Program-made: the position numbers and the translations under genes
Source of the DNA: Erwinia_E haradaeae_D
GTDB taxonomy: Bacteria; Pseudomonadota; Gammaproteobacteria; Enterobacterales; Enterobacteriaceae
Length of the DNA stretch: 64,000 nt
Direction of reading: 5' to 3'
NCBI RefSeq assembly: GCF_900698935.1
Contig: NZ_LR217715.1
Location: 248,001-312,000 of the forward strand
Notes under the pieces: model-generated
Told to the model about the DNA's origin: nothing
Database searches by the model: none
What the model saw: the letters and a program-made list of their open reading frames with translations, nothing else
Part shown: in pieces, positions 11,038 through 19,918 of the stretch
How the letters are laid out: each line of letters starts with the position of its first letter
Numbering within the stretch: the stretch's first letter is position 1

Positions 11038-11096
11038 CTTGTCGCCTGTTGTAACAAGCATTGAATTATTTATAGTATACATAATGTTGAATTTTG

Positions 11097-11170
11097 TCGG
11101 CACGAGAGGATTTGAACCTCCGACCCCCGCCACCCCATGACGGTGCGCTACCAATCTGCGCTACGTGCCG
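11097..11170 (-). tRNA. proL: tRNA-Pro(GGG)
   Basis: The 7-bp acceptor stem CGGCACG/CGTGCCG, a D-arm with GCGC stem, an anticodon stem CCGTC/GGCGG (one U-G pair) around loop ATGGGGT, and a T-arm GGAGG-TTCAAAT-CCTC give a complete cloverleaf. Anticodon GGG reads CCC and CCU. The sequence closely resembles E. coli proL. After the discriminator A the genome reads CAA, not CCA, so the tail must be added by tRNA nucleotidyltransferase. It is isolated, with no gene within 1.3 kb. Confidence 0.95.
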
Positions 11171-12418
11171 TTATAGAATATTATTTGCTGCAATATATAA
11201 TATATGTATGATCATTAGTTTATAAATTCTTGATAAAATAAAAAGAACTATAAGACGTTAGTGATAATACATGAAAATAGTATAGATTGCAATATATTAT
11301 TAATAATATTAACTTATTCGATAATATAATCTATATTTAGTATCAACATCTATCAGCATAATATTTAGATAGTGAATTTATAAATTCATAAATTTTAAAT
11401 TTAAATGTATTTATCATCATATAGATAACGTAATGTGTTTTTCTATAGTGATGTCTAATTTGACATTGCACGCAATACTGAAATAGCAGAAAAACATTGT
11501 GGAAATAATCTTCAGTTTAATTTATTAAGTATGAGAATATTACATAGAATAGATATTATCACTATCTCTTAAATAACTTCCTAAAATCTTGGATTTGATA
11601 AAATCCTAATATTCATAGTCTGAATATAGACTTGAAGTAATATCTGAAGTCTATAGAACTTTACTTGTCTTTTAATTTTGTAGGTATTTTAATTTTTATA
11701 AAAAGTGTTGAACAGTATGACCAATTATGTATGCTGTTTTTATTTTTTATTTAATAGCAATATTTTATAATATGGGTGTTTCACAATATAAACATATAAA
11801 CATAATATTTGAATTCTATAATGTTTATAAAGATTATTTTTATAAAGATTGTTTTAATTAATAAAAATTATTTACATAATATATAATGATTAAAATATGA
11901 TTTAAAATCAATTATGTAGAGTACATACTCTATATTTTAATTATCAATCTTAATGGAAAATTATTTTTATTTTATGAGATGTGAATATTTATAATAAATA
12001 TTTTATATCCATACTTTAATAAGTAAATGCTTTTTTTATTTTCTAGATTAATATTTAGTATGCACTAATGTTTCTTAAAATCGCACTATAGATTTCTGAA
12101 CGTCTAAGATGTGTAATACTAATTAAATTCTTTTAGAGATTTTTAGAGATTTTGTTCAGTTTCATGTGTCTATTTTTATTCTTCGTTTTTTGCAAATAAT
12201 ATTTTTTGTAGATTGTATTATATGATATATATTTTTAATTCTGCAAACTTCTAAAGAATGGTATTTAGTCTCTCACAACACTCACAACACTGATTTAATA
12301 GTATGTATAATAATATAGCATGTATAAATTGAATGTGTATTTTGGATATACGTATATATGTTTTAAGGTCTTCATGTACTAAATTTTAGACGTTAATTAA
12401 AAAAAACGCATAAAAAAA
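11171..12418. other. Intergenic region tRNA-Pro to dnaK
   Basis: About 1.25 kb, very AT-rich, with no gene recognised. The right end carries the dnaK promoter. Confidence 0.6.
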
Positions 12419-12446
12419 GTTGAAATAGCAGAACATGCCCGCATTT
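12419..12446 (+). promoter_or_regulatory. Sigma-32 (heat-shock) promoter of dnaKJ
   Basis: GTTGAAA at 12419-12425 and CCCGCATTT at 12438-12446 are separated by 12 bases, closely matching the RpoH consensus CTTGAAA and CCCCATNTA. The start of transcription would be near 12452, leaving a leader of about 60 bases before dnaK. This implies that RpoH-type control was retained, or that its site has not yet decayed. Confidence 0.7.
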
Positions 12447-12511
12447 TATATCAATACTCTAGATTGAAGACATGGATTAATGAACAATAATAATGAGTAG
12501 GAGATATTTAT

Positions 12512-14425
12512 ATGGGTAAGATTATTGGTATTGACCTCGGTACTACGAATTCATGTGTGGCGATTATGGATGGTGGCAAGGCGCGGGTATTAGAAAATTC
12601 AGAAGGTGACCGCACCACTCCTTCTATTATTGCTTATACAAAGGATGGTGAAACCTTAGTAGGTCAACCTGCTAAACGTCAGGCGATTACTAATCCACAA
12701 AATACTTTGTTTGCTATAAAACGTTTAATTGGTCGTCGTTTTAAAGATAAAGAAGTACAGTGTGATATTAAAATCATGCCATTTAAAATTGTGAATGCGG
12801 ATAATGGTGATGCATGGCTTGATGTGAAGGGAAAGCGTGTAGCACCACCACAAATTTCAGCTGAAGTGCTGAAAAAAATGAAAAAAACTGCCGAAGATTA
12901 CTTAGGTGAGTCAGTCAGTGAAGCGGTGATAACAGTACCAGCGTACTTTAATGATGCGCAGCGTCAGGCTACAAAAGATGCTGGACGTATTGCAGGTTTA
13001 GATGTCAAACGTATTATTAACGAACCTACTGCAGCTGCTTTGGCGTATGGACTAGATAAAAGTCATGGCAATCGTACGATTGCAGTCTATGATTTAGGTG
13101 GTGGGACTTTTGATATCTCTATTATTGAAATCGATGAAGTGGAAGGCGAAAAAACATTTGAAGTCCTTTCTACAAATGGAGACACCCATTTAGGTGGTGA
13201 AGACTTTGATAGTCGTATGATTAACTATCTTGTCTCTGAGTTTAAGAAAGATCAGGGTATTGATTTGCATAATGATCCCTTAGCAATGCAGCGTTTGAAG
13301 GAGTCTGCAGAAAAAGCGAAAATTGAACTGTCATCTTCTCAACAGACAGATGTGAATTTGCCTTACATTACAGCCGATGCAGCTGGTCCGAAGCACCTCA
13401 ATATAAAAGTCACGCGTGCTAAATTAGAATCTTTAGTAGAAGATCTCATCACTCGTTCTATTGAACCACTCAAAGTGGCTTTAAGAGACGCAGATCTATC
13501 CATATCTGATATTAACGATGTCATTCTTGTTGGTGGACAGACACGTATGCCTATGGTTCAGGCTAAAGTCGCGGAATTTTTTGGTAAAGAACCTCGTAAA
13601 GACGTGAATCCAGATGAAGCAGTCGCGATTGGTGCAGCTGTGCAAGGTGGCGTGTTAGCCGGTGAGGTCAAAGATGTGTTATTATTAGACGTGACCCCTT
13701 TATCTCTTGGTATTGAAACACTAGGAGGTGTTATGACTGCATTAATTACTAAAAATACCACCATCCCTACTAAGCATAGCCAGATATTTTCTACAGCTGA
13801 AGATAATCAGTCGGCAGTGACCATTCACGTGGTACAAGGAGAGCGTAAGCGTGCGATTGATAATAAATCTCTTGGGCAGTTTAACCTAGACGGAATTCAG
13901 AACGCACCACGTGGTATGCCTCAAATTGAGGTCACGTTTGACATTGATGCTGATGGTATTCTTCATGTATCTGCTAAAGATAAAAATAGTGGTAAGGAGC
14001 AAAAGATTACCATTAAAGCTTCTTCAGGACTGAATGATAGAGAAATTGAAAAAATGGTGCGTGATGCAGAAAATAATGCTGAGTCAGATCGCAAATTTGA
14101 AGAATTAGTTCAAGCCAGAAATCAAGGCGATCAACTGGTACATAGTACGCGTAAGCAGCTAGATGAAACGAGAGAGACATTAGCAGAGAGCGATAAAGCT
14201 AATATTGAATCTGCATTAATGAATCTTAACAAAGCCTTAAAGGGAGAAGATAAAGCCGAAATTGAATCGCAAATGCAGATATTGATGGCAGCTTCTGCGA
14301 AACTGATAGAATATTCTAAAAAACAGGCAGAGTCTAGAGGTTCTGTTGATGCAACTAACAATGTAAAAAAAGATAATGATGTTGTTGATGCTGAATTTGA
14401 AGAAGTAAAAGATAGCAGAAAATAA
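12512..14425 (+). CDS. dnaK: Chaperone DnaK (Hsp70)
   Basis: ATP-dependent Hsp70 chaperone that binds unfolded polypeptides and works with DnaJ and GrpE. It has 637 residues (E. coli 638). The nucleotide-binding domain opens with GIDLGTTNSCVAI and contains VPAYFNDAQRQATKDAG and DLGGGTFDIS; the linker DVLLLDVTPLSLGIETLGG precedes the substrate-binding domain, and the C-terminus keeps the DAEFEEVKD tail followed by three extra residues. A good ribosome site (TAGGAG) lies 9 bases upstream, and a sigma-32 promoter lies before it. dnaJ follows after 107 bases. Conservation is much higher than for neighbours, as usual for chaperones in endosymbionts. Confidence 0.99.
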   Translation: MGKIIGIDLGTTNSCVAIMDGGKARVLENSEGDRTTPSIIAYTKDGETLVGQPAKRQAITNPQNTLFAIKRLIGRRFKDKEVQCDIKIMPFKIVNADNGDAWLDVKGKRVAPPQISAEVLKKMKKTAEDYLGESVSEAVITVPAYFNDAQRQATKDAGRIAGLDVKRIINEPTAAALAYGLDKSHGNRTIAVYDLGGGTFDISIIEIDEVEGEKTFEVLSTNGDTHLGGEDFDSRMINYLVSEFKKDQGIDLHNDPLAMQRLKESAEKAKIELSSSQQTDVNLPYITADAAGPKHLNIKVTRAKLESLVEDLITRSIEPLKVALRDADLSISDINDVILVGGQTRMPMVQAKVAEFFGKEPRKDVNPDEAVAIGAAVQGGVLAGEVKDVLLLDVTPLSLGIETLGGVMTALITKNTTIPTKHSQIFSTAEDNQSAVTIHVVQGERKRAIDNKSLGQFNLDGIQNAPRGMPQIEVTFDIDADGILHVSAKDKNSGKEQKITIKASSGLNDREIEKMVRDAENNAESDRKFEELVQARNQGDQLVHSTRKQLDETRETLAESDKANIESALMNLNKALKGEDKAEIESQMQILMAASAKLIEYSKKQAESRGSVDATNNVKKDNDVVDAEFEEVKDSRK

Positions 14426-14438
14426 TTACGTGTGACAG

Positions 14439-14451
14439 GGCGTGGTACGCC
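14439..14451 (+). other. Small hairpin in the dnaK-dnaJ spacer
   Basis: GGCGT-GGT-ACGCC forms a perfect 5-bp stem in a locally GC-rich spacer, with flanking GAC/GTC able to extend it. It lacks a T-run. It might tune dnaJ expression relative to dnaK or mark a processing site. Confidence 0.35.
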
Positions 14452-14532
14452 GTCAAGGTCACCGATGATAACTAGCGCGGGTGTGGATATATCTATGTCC
14501 GTGCATGTGTATTAATGGCAGGACTATAAGCA

Positions 14533-15675
14533 ATGGTGAAAAGAGACTATTACGAGATTTTAGGCGTGCCTAAATCAGCAGATGAACGTGAAATTAAAAA
14601 AGCATACAAACGTTTGGCGATGAAATTCCATCCAGATCGTAACCTAGGGGATAAAGGCGCAGAAGGCAGATTTAAAGAGATCAAAGAAGCCTACGAAATA
14701 TTAACTAATGCGCAAAAACGCGCAAGTTATGATCAATATGGTCATGCTGCTTTTGAACAAGGTGGTGTAGGAGGCGGAGGTCAAGCTGGATTTAGTAGTG
14801 GTAGTGCTGATTTTAGCGATATTTTTGGAGATGTGTTTGGTGACATTTTTGGAGGAGGTCGACGTCAACAGCGTGCTACGCGCGGTGCTGACTTACGTTA
14901 CACTATGGAATTATCATTAGAAGAAGCTGTCCGTGGTGTATCTAAAGAGATCCGTATTCCTACATTTGAAAAGTGTGGTGTATGTAATGGTAATGGAACT
15001 AAAACAGGAAATAAACCACAAAGTTGTTCCACATGTCATGGGTCTGGGCAGGTGCAAATACGGCAGGGTTTCTTTACAGTACAGCAGGCCTGTCCACATT
15101 GTCACGGACGTGGATCAAAGATCCAAGATCCATGCAGGTTGTGTAATGCAAAAGGTCGTATTGCTAAGTCCAAAATATTATCAGTTAAAATACCCTCTGG
15201 AGTAGATACGGGTGATCGTATTCGTCTTAACAGCGAAGGAGAAGCGGGTGAACATGGTGCTCCAGCGGGTGATTTATATGTTGAGGTCCAGATGCGTAAG
15301 CATCATATTTTTGAGCGTGAAGAGAATAATTTATATTGTGAGGTGCCAATCAATTTTATTATGGCAGCATTGGGTGGAGAGATTGAAGTGCCTACTCTCG
15401 ATGGGCGGGTCACCTTAAAAATACCACCTGAAACACAAACTGGAAAATTATTTCGTATGCGAGGTAAAGGTGTTTCTTCAGTGCGCAGTAGTGCATTAGG
15501 AGATTTGTTATGTAGAGTAGTTGTGGAAACACCTGTAAATTTAAATGAGCATCAAAAGATGATATTACGCGACTTAAATGATAGTTTTAGTGGTGTCTCT
15601 GGAGAAAAAAATAGTCCACGATCGAAAACATTTTTTGATGGTGTTAGACAGTTTTTTGATGATTTGACACATTAA
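14533..15675 (+). CDS. dnaJ: Co-chaperone DnaJ (Hsp40)
   Basis: Stimulates DnaK ATPase and delivers substrates. It has 380 residues (E. coli 376). The J-domain at 1-70 has the essential HPD (KFHPDRN); a Gly/Phe-rich linker runs to about residue 115; the zinc domain has four Cys pairs, the first three of normal CxxCxGxG form (CGVCNGNG, CSTCHGSG, CPHCHGRG). The fourth, CRLCNAKG, keeps both cysteines but loses the first glycine. C-terminal substrate-binding domains are complete. It is cotranscribed with dnaK from the heat-shock promoter; no strong ribosome site is evident, so coupling to dnaK mRNA structure is possible. Confidence 0.98.
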   Translation: MVKRDYYEILGVPKSADEREIKKAYKRLAMKFHPDRNLGDKGAEGRFKEIKEAYEILTNAQKRASYDQYGHAAFEQGGVGGGGQAGFSSGSADFSDIFGDVFGDIFGGGRRQQRATRGADLRYTMELSLEEAVRGVSKEIRIPTFEKCGVCNGNGTKTGNKPQSCSTCHGSGQVQIRQGFFTVQQACPHCHGRGSKIQDPCRLCNAKGRIAKSKILSVKIPSGVDTGDRIRLNSEGEAGEHGAPAGDLYVEVQMRKHHIFEREENNLYCEVPINFIMAALGGEIEVPTLDGRVTLKIPPETQTGKLFRMRGKGVSSVRSSALGDLLCRVVVETPVNLNEHQKMILRDLNDSFSGVSGEKNSPRSKTFFDGVRQFFDDLTH

Positions 15676-16456
15676 TAGTTGCAAGCTCATAAGTACAGAT
15701 TAATAGATTAAAATGAGTAGTGATTACTATTATCAATAGTTGTCTTTTTGACATGCAATAGAATTTTTTTTCGCTTACTCTAACGTTAGATACAGAGGTA
15801 AGGTGCGTATTATAGTTTGTGAGTAAGATATAAAGATGTCTTTGAGCTGAATTATGATGCATAGATAGGAGCAATTATATTTTAGATGCCACCAAATATT
15901 TAGAAGGTTACCATATCATTTGCATGAGTATAAATATCTTTTTAAAATCAATCTTTTATAGAGAAAAGCAGGTCTGTAAATAAGACAAATGTATCGTCAT
16001 GTTGTTTTTTAAGCGTAGTACACATAGATTTTATTAGTGATATAAAATTCTTCGATGGTAAAAATATATCTATCCGAGAGGATGTAGAGTCTGTTTTGTT
16101 ATATTTTCAATAGAGAAGTATGATGCATAGTATATTAAATATACAGATAATTTTTTTGTGTAAAACCTTTAGTCTCTTGGAGAAAATATTTTTTAGATGT
16201 TGTGGATCTTAATAAAAAAGCTTTGAATAGCTGTAATTACTGTCATAAGCTTTAAATTTTAAATAGCAGAAAGTTCTTGTCTTATTAGGAAGAAGATTAA
16301 GATGTATCTGTTTGTAATATGAAGATATCTGTTTATTAGGGCGTATGCTTTATAATTGTTTTTCATGTTTAAGAGCAATTATAAGCTATATAGCATGCAT
16401 ATTAATAGATGAACACTAGATGATCCAGATCAAAGTTATCCTAGGGTGCCTGAGTT
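15676..16456. other. Intergenic region dnaJ-ubiG
   Basis: 780 bp with no recognisable gene, RNA or terminator. The minus-strand frame at 15644-15874 is short, lacks any known motif and overlaps the end of dnaJ. Confidence 0.6.
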
Positions 16457-17185
16457 ATGAAAAAAGAACATATAGAAGGTGCATATAATGTAGATCATGA
16501 TGAAATTGATAAATTTTCTGCGTTGTCTTCATGTTGGTGGAATTTAGAAGGCCAGTTAAAACCCCTGCACAGTATTAATGCTATTCGTTTAGGTTGGATT
16601 GGTAGGTGTACAAATGGTTTATTTAATAAAAATATACTAGATGTAGGTTGTGGTGGTGGTATTCTGTCCGAAAGCATGGCGGAAGAGGGTGCGCACGTTA
16701 CTGGTTTAGACATGAGCGCAGAGTTATTGCATGTAGCACGTACGCATGCTCAGAAAAATAATATGCGCATAAATTACATCCAGCAAACAGTAGAAGATCA
16801 TGTAGCGCAGTGTGCTGGTCAATATGAAGTGATCACTTGCATGGAACTATTAGAGCATGTTATAGATCCTCATTCTATTATTTGTGCCTGCTCTGCTCTT
16901 ATAAAACCAGGTGGTGATGTGTTTTTTTCCACTATCAATCGTACTGGTAAATCTTGGTTAGTAGCTATTATCGGTGCAGAATATGTGTTGAATATCTTAC
17001 CTCGTGGAACGCATTCTTTTGAAAAATTTATAAGACCAAGTGAACTGTTACATTGGGTCGATCAAACTTCCTTATATGCACATCATATTATTGGCCTAGA
17101 ATATATGCCGCTACGTCGAAGCTTTCAGCTAACATTTGATGTTGACGTGAACTATATGGTGCATACGCGGTTGCATATTAAATAA
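16457..17185 (+). CDS. ubiG: Ubiquinone biosynthesis O-methyltransferase
   Basis: SAM-dependent methyltransferase carrying out both O-methylations of the ubiquinone ring. It has 242 residues (E. coli 240). The N-terminal WWNLEGQLKPLH segment and SAM motif I LDVGCGGGILSESMA near residue 60 are diagnostic, followed by CMELLEHV and GGDVFFSTINR; the end DVNYMVHT matches the family. It belongs to the same pathway as ispB (side-chain length) and ubiA (prenylation) in this window. In E. coli it adjoins nrdA; here the two are 14 kb apart, so order has changed. No clear Shine-Dalgarno is seen. Confidence 0.97.
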   Translation: MKKEHIEGAYNVDHDEIDKFSALSSCWWNLEGQLKPLHSINAIRLGWIGRCTNGLFNKNILDVGCGGGILSESMAEEGAHVTGLDMSAELLHVARTHAQKNNMRINYIQQTVEDHVAQCAGQYEVITCMELLEHVIDPHSIICACSALIKPGGDVFFSTINRTGKSWLVAIIGAEYVLNILPRGTHSFEKFIRPSELLHWVDQTSLYAHHIIGLEYMPLRRSFQLTFDVDVNYMVHTRLHIK

Positions 17186-17403
17186 CGGGTACAGCATGAT
17201 GTTCGGATATCAGTAATACCCAGATATTGATAACTTGATTAGATTGTACCATAAAGTCATTGATTTTTTTATGTAAGCAGAATGATAAGTCCATATGATA
17301 TTTCTAGTATACGAGTATGCTATATTAGGGAATTAAAAATATAGAATATCATGATAGTGATTCTTGTGATTTGAGGTGGAACACAGAAGTTAAAAAATGT
17401 GTA

Positions 17404-17432
17404 TTGACATTGATAAATATAAGCGATAAAAT
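17404..17432 (+). promoter_or_regulatory. Sigma-70 promoter of tRNA-Asn
   Basis: A perfect TTGACA (17404-17409) is followed by exactly 17 bases and TAAAAT (17427-17432). Transcription would start about 14 bases before the mature tRNA end. It is the best -35/-10 pair noticed in the window. Confidence 0.6.
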
Positions 17433-17452
17433 ATAATTTGTAGATTAATTGA

Positions 17453-17528
17453 TCCTCTGTAGTTCAGTTGGTAGAACGGCGGACTGTTAATCCGTATGTC
17501 ACTGGTTCGAGCCCAGTCAGGGGAGCCA
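17453..17528 (+). tRNA. asnT: tRNA-Asn(GTT)
   Basis: Nearly identical to E. coli tRNA-Asn as recalled: acceptor TCCTCTG, anticodon loop CTGTTAA in stem GCGGA/TCCGT, T-loop TTCGAGC and an encoded CCA tail at 17526-17528. The 3' acceptor strand has a G where E. coli has A, turning one pair into U-G. The encoded CCA contrasts with tRNA-Pro in this window. The choice of asn locus number is arbitrary. Confidence 0.97.
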
Positions 17529-18091
17529 TCTATAAAGAAGAAAAGATGGTAATTAAGTATTTTGCTTTTTTGTTGTTAATCAATGCTGTAGAAGTTATAA
17601 GTACATTGCTTGCAGTATACACTGCATATTAGATTAATGGATATTAGGCTGACTTATGCTTGGTGTATCGTACTACTACAATCTTATATAATAACGTACA
17701 TATTTTATTGATTAATGGTAAAATAAAGTCTGTTTATGAAAATAATTGATCTATTTACTAGATAATTGAGTATTATATGGAATATATATTCCACGTACAC
17801 ATATTGTCCAAGGTGTGATAGCGGGCTATCAGTACGCAAATTACGTAGCAGATTTCAGCATTGTATGAATTGTTCATGCCTGACTGCAGAAATTTTTCAA
17901 TCTGTACAACATAATAGTAGGTTTTGGAAGTAATGTACAAAACACGTGGTTAGTACATGATAGCTATCATCTATCATCTAAAATTATATATTTAGAGCAA
18001 TAACTAACATCATTTTTAACAAATAAAATTATAATGTAAAGCGTATACCAATAGATAATATAGCTTTGGAGTATACACAGATCTTTACAAA
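17529..18091. other. Intergenic region tRNA-Asn to ispB with an ambiguous gene remnant
   Basis: 560 bp. On the minus strand, where E. coli has sfsB after ispB, 17777-17816 reads HLGQYVYVEYIFH, faintly like SfsB ALGTDPWVIWPSRYH. On the plus strand of the same DNA an open frame (17766-17933, no good start codon) encodes a zinc-ribbon-like CPRC with 15 residues to CMNCSC and then FQSVQ, reminiscent of phage Ogr/Delta activators. Only one reading can be real; both may be chance. Confidence 0.35.
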
Positions 18092-19066
18092 TTATACAGT
18101 ACGTTGTACAGAAATACTAGCTAATTCTTCGAGTGCGTGACGCCATGGCGATTCTGGTAATTTCTGTAATGCATGAATCGCTTTGCGAGCTTCTTTTTGG
18201 GCAATTCGGCGGGTATACTCTAAAGAGTGGCACTGATGCATAATTTTTAGGATTTTTGCTAAAAACCGGCGTCCGTCACCTTGAGTAATGACTGAACGAA
18301 TAAAATCAGCTTGCTTTAGAGTAGAGTGATGCATGGCATGTAATAAAGGGAGTGTTGTTTTGCCTTCATTTAAATCATCTCCTATTTTTTTCCCAAACTG
18401 TGTTGTTTTGGCGCTATAGTCTAATAGGTCATCAATTATCTGAAATGCAGTACCAATATGTCGACCATAGTCCTGCAATGATTTCTCTTGAATCACGGTA
18501 GATCCTACAAGTATTGCAGAAGATTGAGCTGCTGCTTCGAAAAGACGTGCAGTTTTGTTATAGATAATTTGCATATATTTTTCTTCTGTCATGTTAGGAT
18601 TTTTGCAATTCAGTAATTGAAGAACTTCCCCTTCAGAAATTACATTGACTGCTTTTGATAATAGATCTAGAACTCTGAGTGAGCCAAGACTGGTCATCAT
18701 TTGAAATGCACGCGTATAGATAAAATCCCCAACTAATACACTCGCGGCATTACCAAAATGCGCGTTAGCAGTTGATTGGCCTCTTCGCGTTTCTGATTGA
18801 TCGACTACATCGTCATGCAGTAGCGTTGCAGTATGGATAAACTCAATTAATGCTGCCATAGTAATATGTTTTTTGCCGGAATAATTATCCACGGCCCGTG
18901 CGGCTAATATAGTAATTATAGGACGAATGCGCTTTCCTCCACTATTAATCATGTAATAACTGAGGTTGTTAATAAGAGGCACATTCGAGTTCAGTTGGTC
19001 GCGTATTGTGGCATTGACCGCTGTCATATCATACGAAATAAGTTTTTTGATGTTTTTTAAATTCAT
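18092..19066 (-). CDS. ispB: Octaprenyl diphosphate synthase
   Basis: Elongates farnesyl diphosphate to the C40 side chain used for ubiquinone. Two aspartate-rich motifs, DDVVDQSETRRG near residue 83 and IDDLLDY near 213, with GGKRIRP and GDFIYTRAFQMM, identify it. The start chosen is the ATG giving MNLKNI, which aligns with the E. coli start; an ATG four codons upstream (19078) is possible, and neither has a good ribosome site. Length from this start is 324 residues (E. coli 323). It is divergent from rplU-rpmA as in E. coli. It supplies UbiA; the aromatic precursor enzyme UbiC appears lost. Confidence 0.97.
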   Translation of the reverse strand: MNLKNIKKLISYDMTAVNATIRDQLNSNVPLINNLSYYMINSGGKRIRPIITILAARAVDNYSGKKHITMAALIEFIHTATLLHDDVVDQSETRRGQSTANAHFGNAASVLVGDFIYTRAFQMMTSLGSLRVLDLLSKAVNVISEGEVLQLLNCKNPNMTEEKYMQIIYNKTARLFEAAAQSSAILVGSTVIQEKSLQDYGRHIGTAFQIIDDLLDYSAKTTQFGKKIGDDLNEGKTTLPLLHAMHHSTLKQADFIRSVITQGDGRRFLAKILKIMHQCHSLEYTRRIAQKEARKAIHALQKLPESPWRHALEELASISVQRTV

Positions 19067-19233
19067 AGTTGTATTCATTTATGATCTAGGTTTAAAGCTA
19101 TACTCAGTGTCTGTAGTTGCACTGATCTCGTAACATGTATAACAGATTTTAAAATAGATTGTACTGAAAATATGTTAGTAAGATTTTTGTTCTGGTTATA
19201 TATTTTTTTCTATGAAATGCATCAAACAAGTAC

Positions 19234-19262
19234 TTGTTTTTGGAAACAAAGTCTCGTAAAAT
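19234..19262 (+). promoter_or_regulatory. Probable sigma-70 promoter of rplU-rpmA
   Basis: TTGTTT (19234-19239), a 17-base spacer and TAAAAT (19257-19262) lie 70 bases before the rplU start in the divergent ispB-rplU region. Confidence 0.45.
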
Positions 19263-19332
19263 GAAATTTTTACATCAAGATTATTGAATAGCATAGCACC
19301 GAAACTAGGTAGGTGTGCAAGCGGAGCATGAT

Positions 19333-19671
19333 ATGTACGCGGTTTTTAAAAGTGGTGGCAAGCAATATCGAGTAAGAGAAGGGCAAGTTATACGTCTAGA
19401 AAAGATAGATAATCTCATTGGCGAAATGGTATCTTTTCAAACGGTTTTAATGATAGTTACTAATGAGAGGATTCATGTAGGCTCACCTTTGGTAAAAGGT
19501 GGTGTGATTAAAGCAGAAATAGTAACGCATGGCCGTGGGGATAAAATCAAAATTATTAAGTTCCGTGCTCGTAAACATTATCGCAAAAATCAAGGTCACC
19601 GTCAGTATTTTACTGATCTCAAGATCATCTCTATAATTTCCACAGAGGATAATTTACAACATGGCACATAA
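19333..19671 (+). CDS. rplU: 50S ribosomal protein L21
   Basis: Large-subunit protein that contacts 23S rRNA with L20. The start chosen is the ATG at 19333 (MYAVFKSGGKQY), matching E. coli and preceded by GGAG at 6 bases; an upstream in-frame ATG at 19315 would add six residues and lacks a ribosome site. From 19333 the protein has 112 residues against 103: the conserved body ends at YFTDLKI and a non-homologous tail of about 11 residues runs 11 bases into rpmA. The tail probably arose by loss of the old stop. It forms an operon with rpmA, as in all enterics. Confidence 0.96.
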   Translation: MYAVFKSGGKQYRVREGQVIRLEKIDNLIGEMVSFQTVLMIVTNERIHVGSPLVKGGVIKAEIVTHGRGDKIKIIKFRARKHYRKNQGHRQYFTDLKIISIISTEDNLQHGT

Positions 19672-19918
19672 AAAAGCAGGTGGTTCAACACGGAATGGTC
19701 GAGATTCTCATTCAAAACGACTGGGAGTAAAACGTTTTGGAGGTGAAAATGTATTGGCGGGTAGTATTATCGTACGACAGCGTGGAACTAAATTTCATGC
19801 AGGTAATAATGTAGGTTGTGGCCGCGATCATACTTTGTTTGCAACCATTGATGGTCAGGTAAAATTTGAAATCAAGGGATTAGCCAGGCGTCAATATATT
19901 AGTGTCATTTCTCATTAA
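19661..19918 (+). CDS. rpmA: 50S ribosomal protein L27
   Basis: Its N-terminal tail reaches the peptidyl-transferase centre. The length, 85 residues, equals E. coli, and MAHKKAGGSTRNGRDS at the start and GGENVLAGSIIVRQRGTKFHAG in the middle are diagnostic. The start lies inside the extended rplU reading frame, so ribosomes terminating rplU could reinitiate here. Downstream, obgE is separated by nearly 1 kb containing the yhbE remnant. Confidence 0.98.
   Translation: MAHKKAGGSTRNGRDSHSKRLGVKRFGGENVLAGSIIVRQRGTKFHAGNNVGCGRDHTLFATIDGQVKFEIKGLARRQYISVISH

Larger units (their letters stand above)
8700..11096. other. AT-rich desert between waaA and tRNA-Pro
   Basis: 2.4 kb with no coding sequence or RNA gene that I recognise. 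Short A/T-rich open frames such as 9556-9750 (-) look random. It contains the heptamer array at 10607-10655 and a small nonamer repeat near 11006-11037. Confidence 0.65.
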
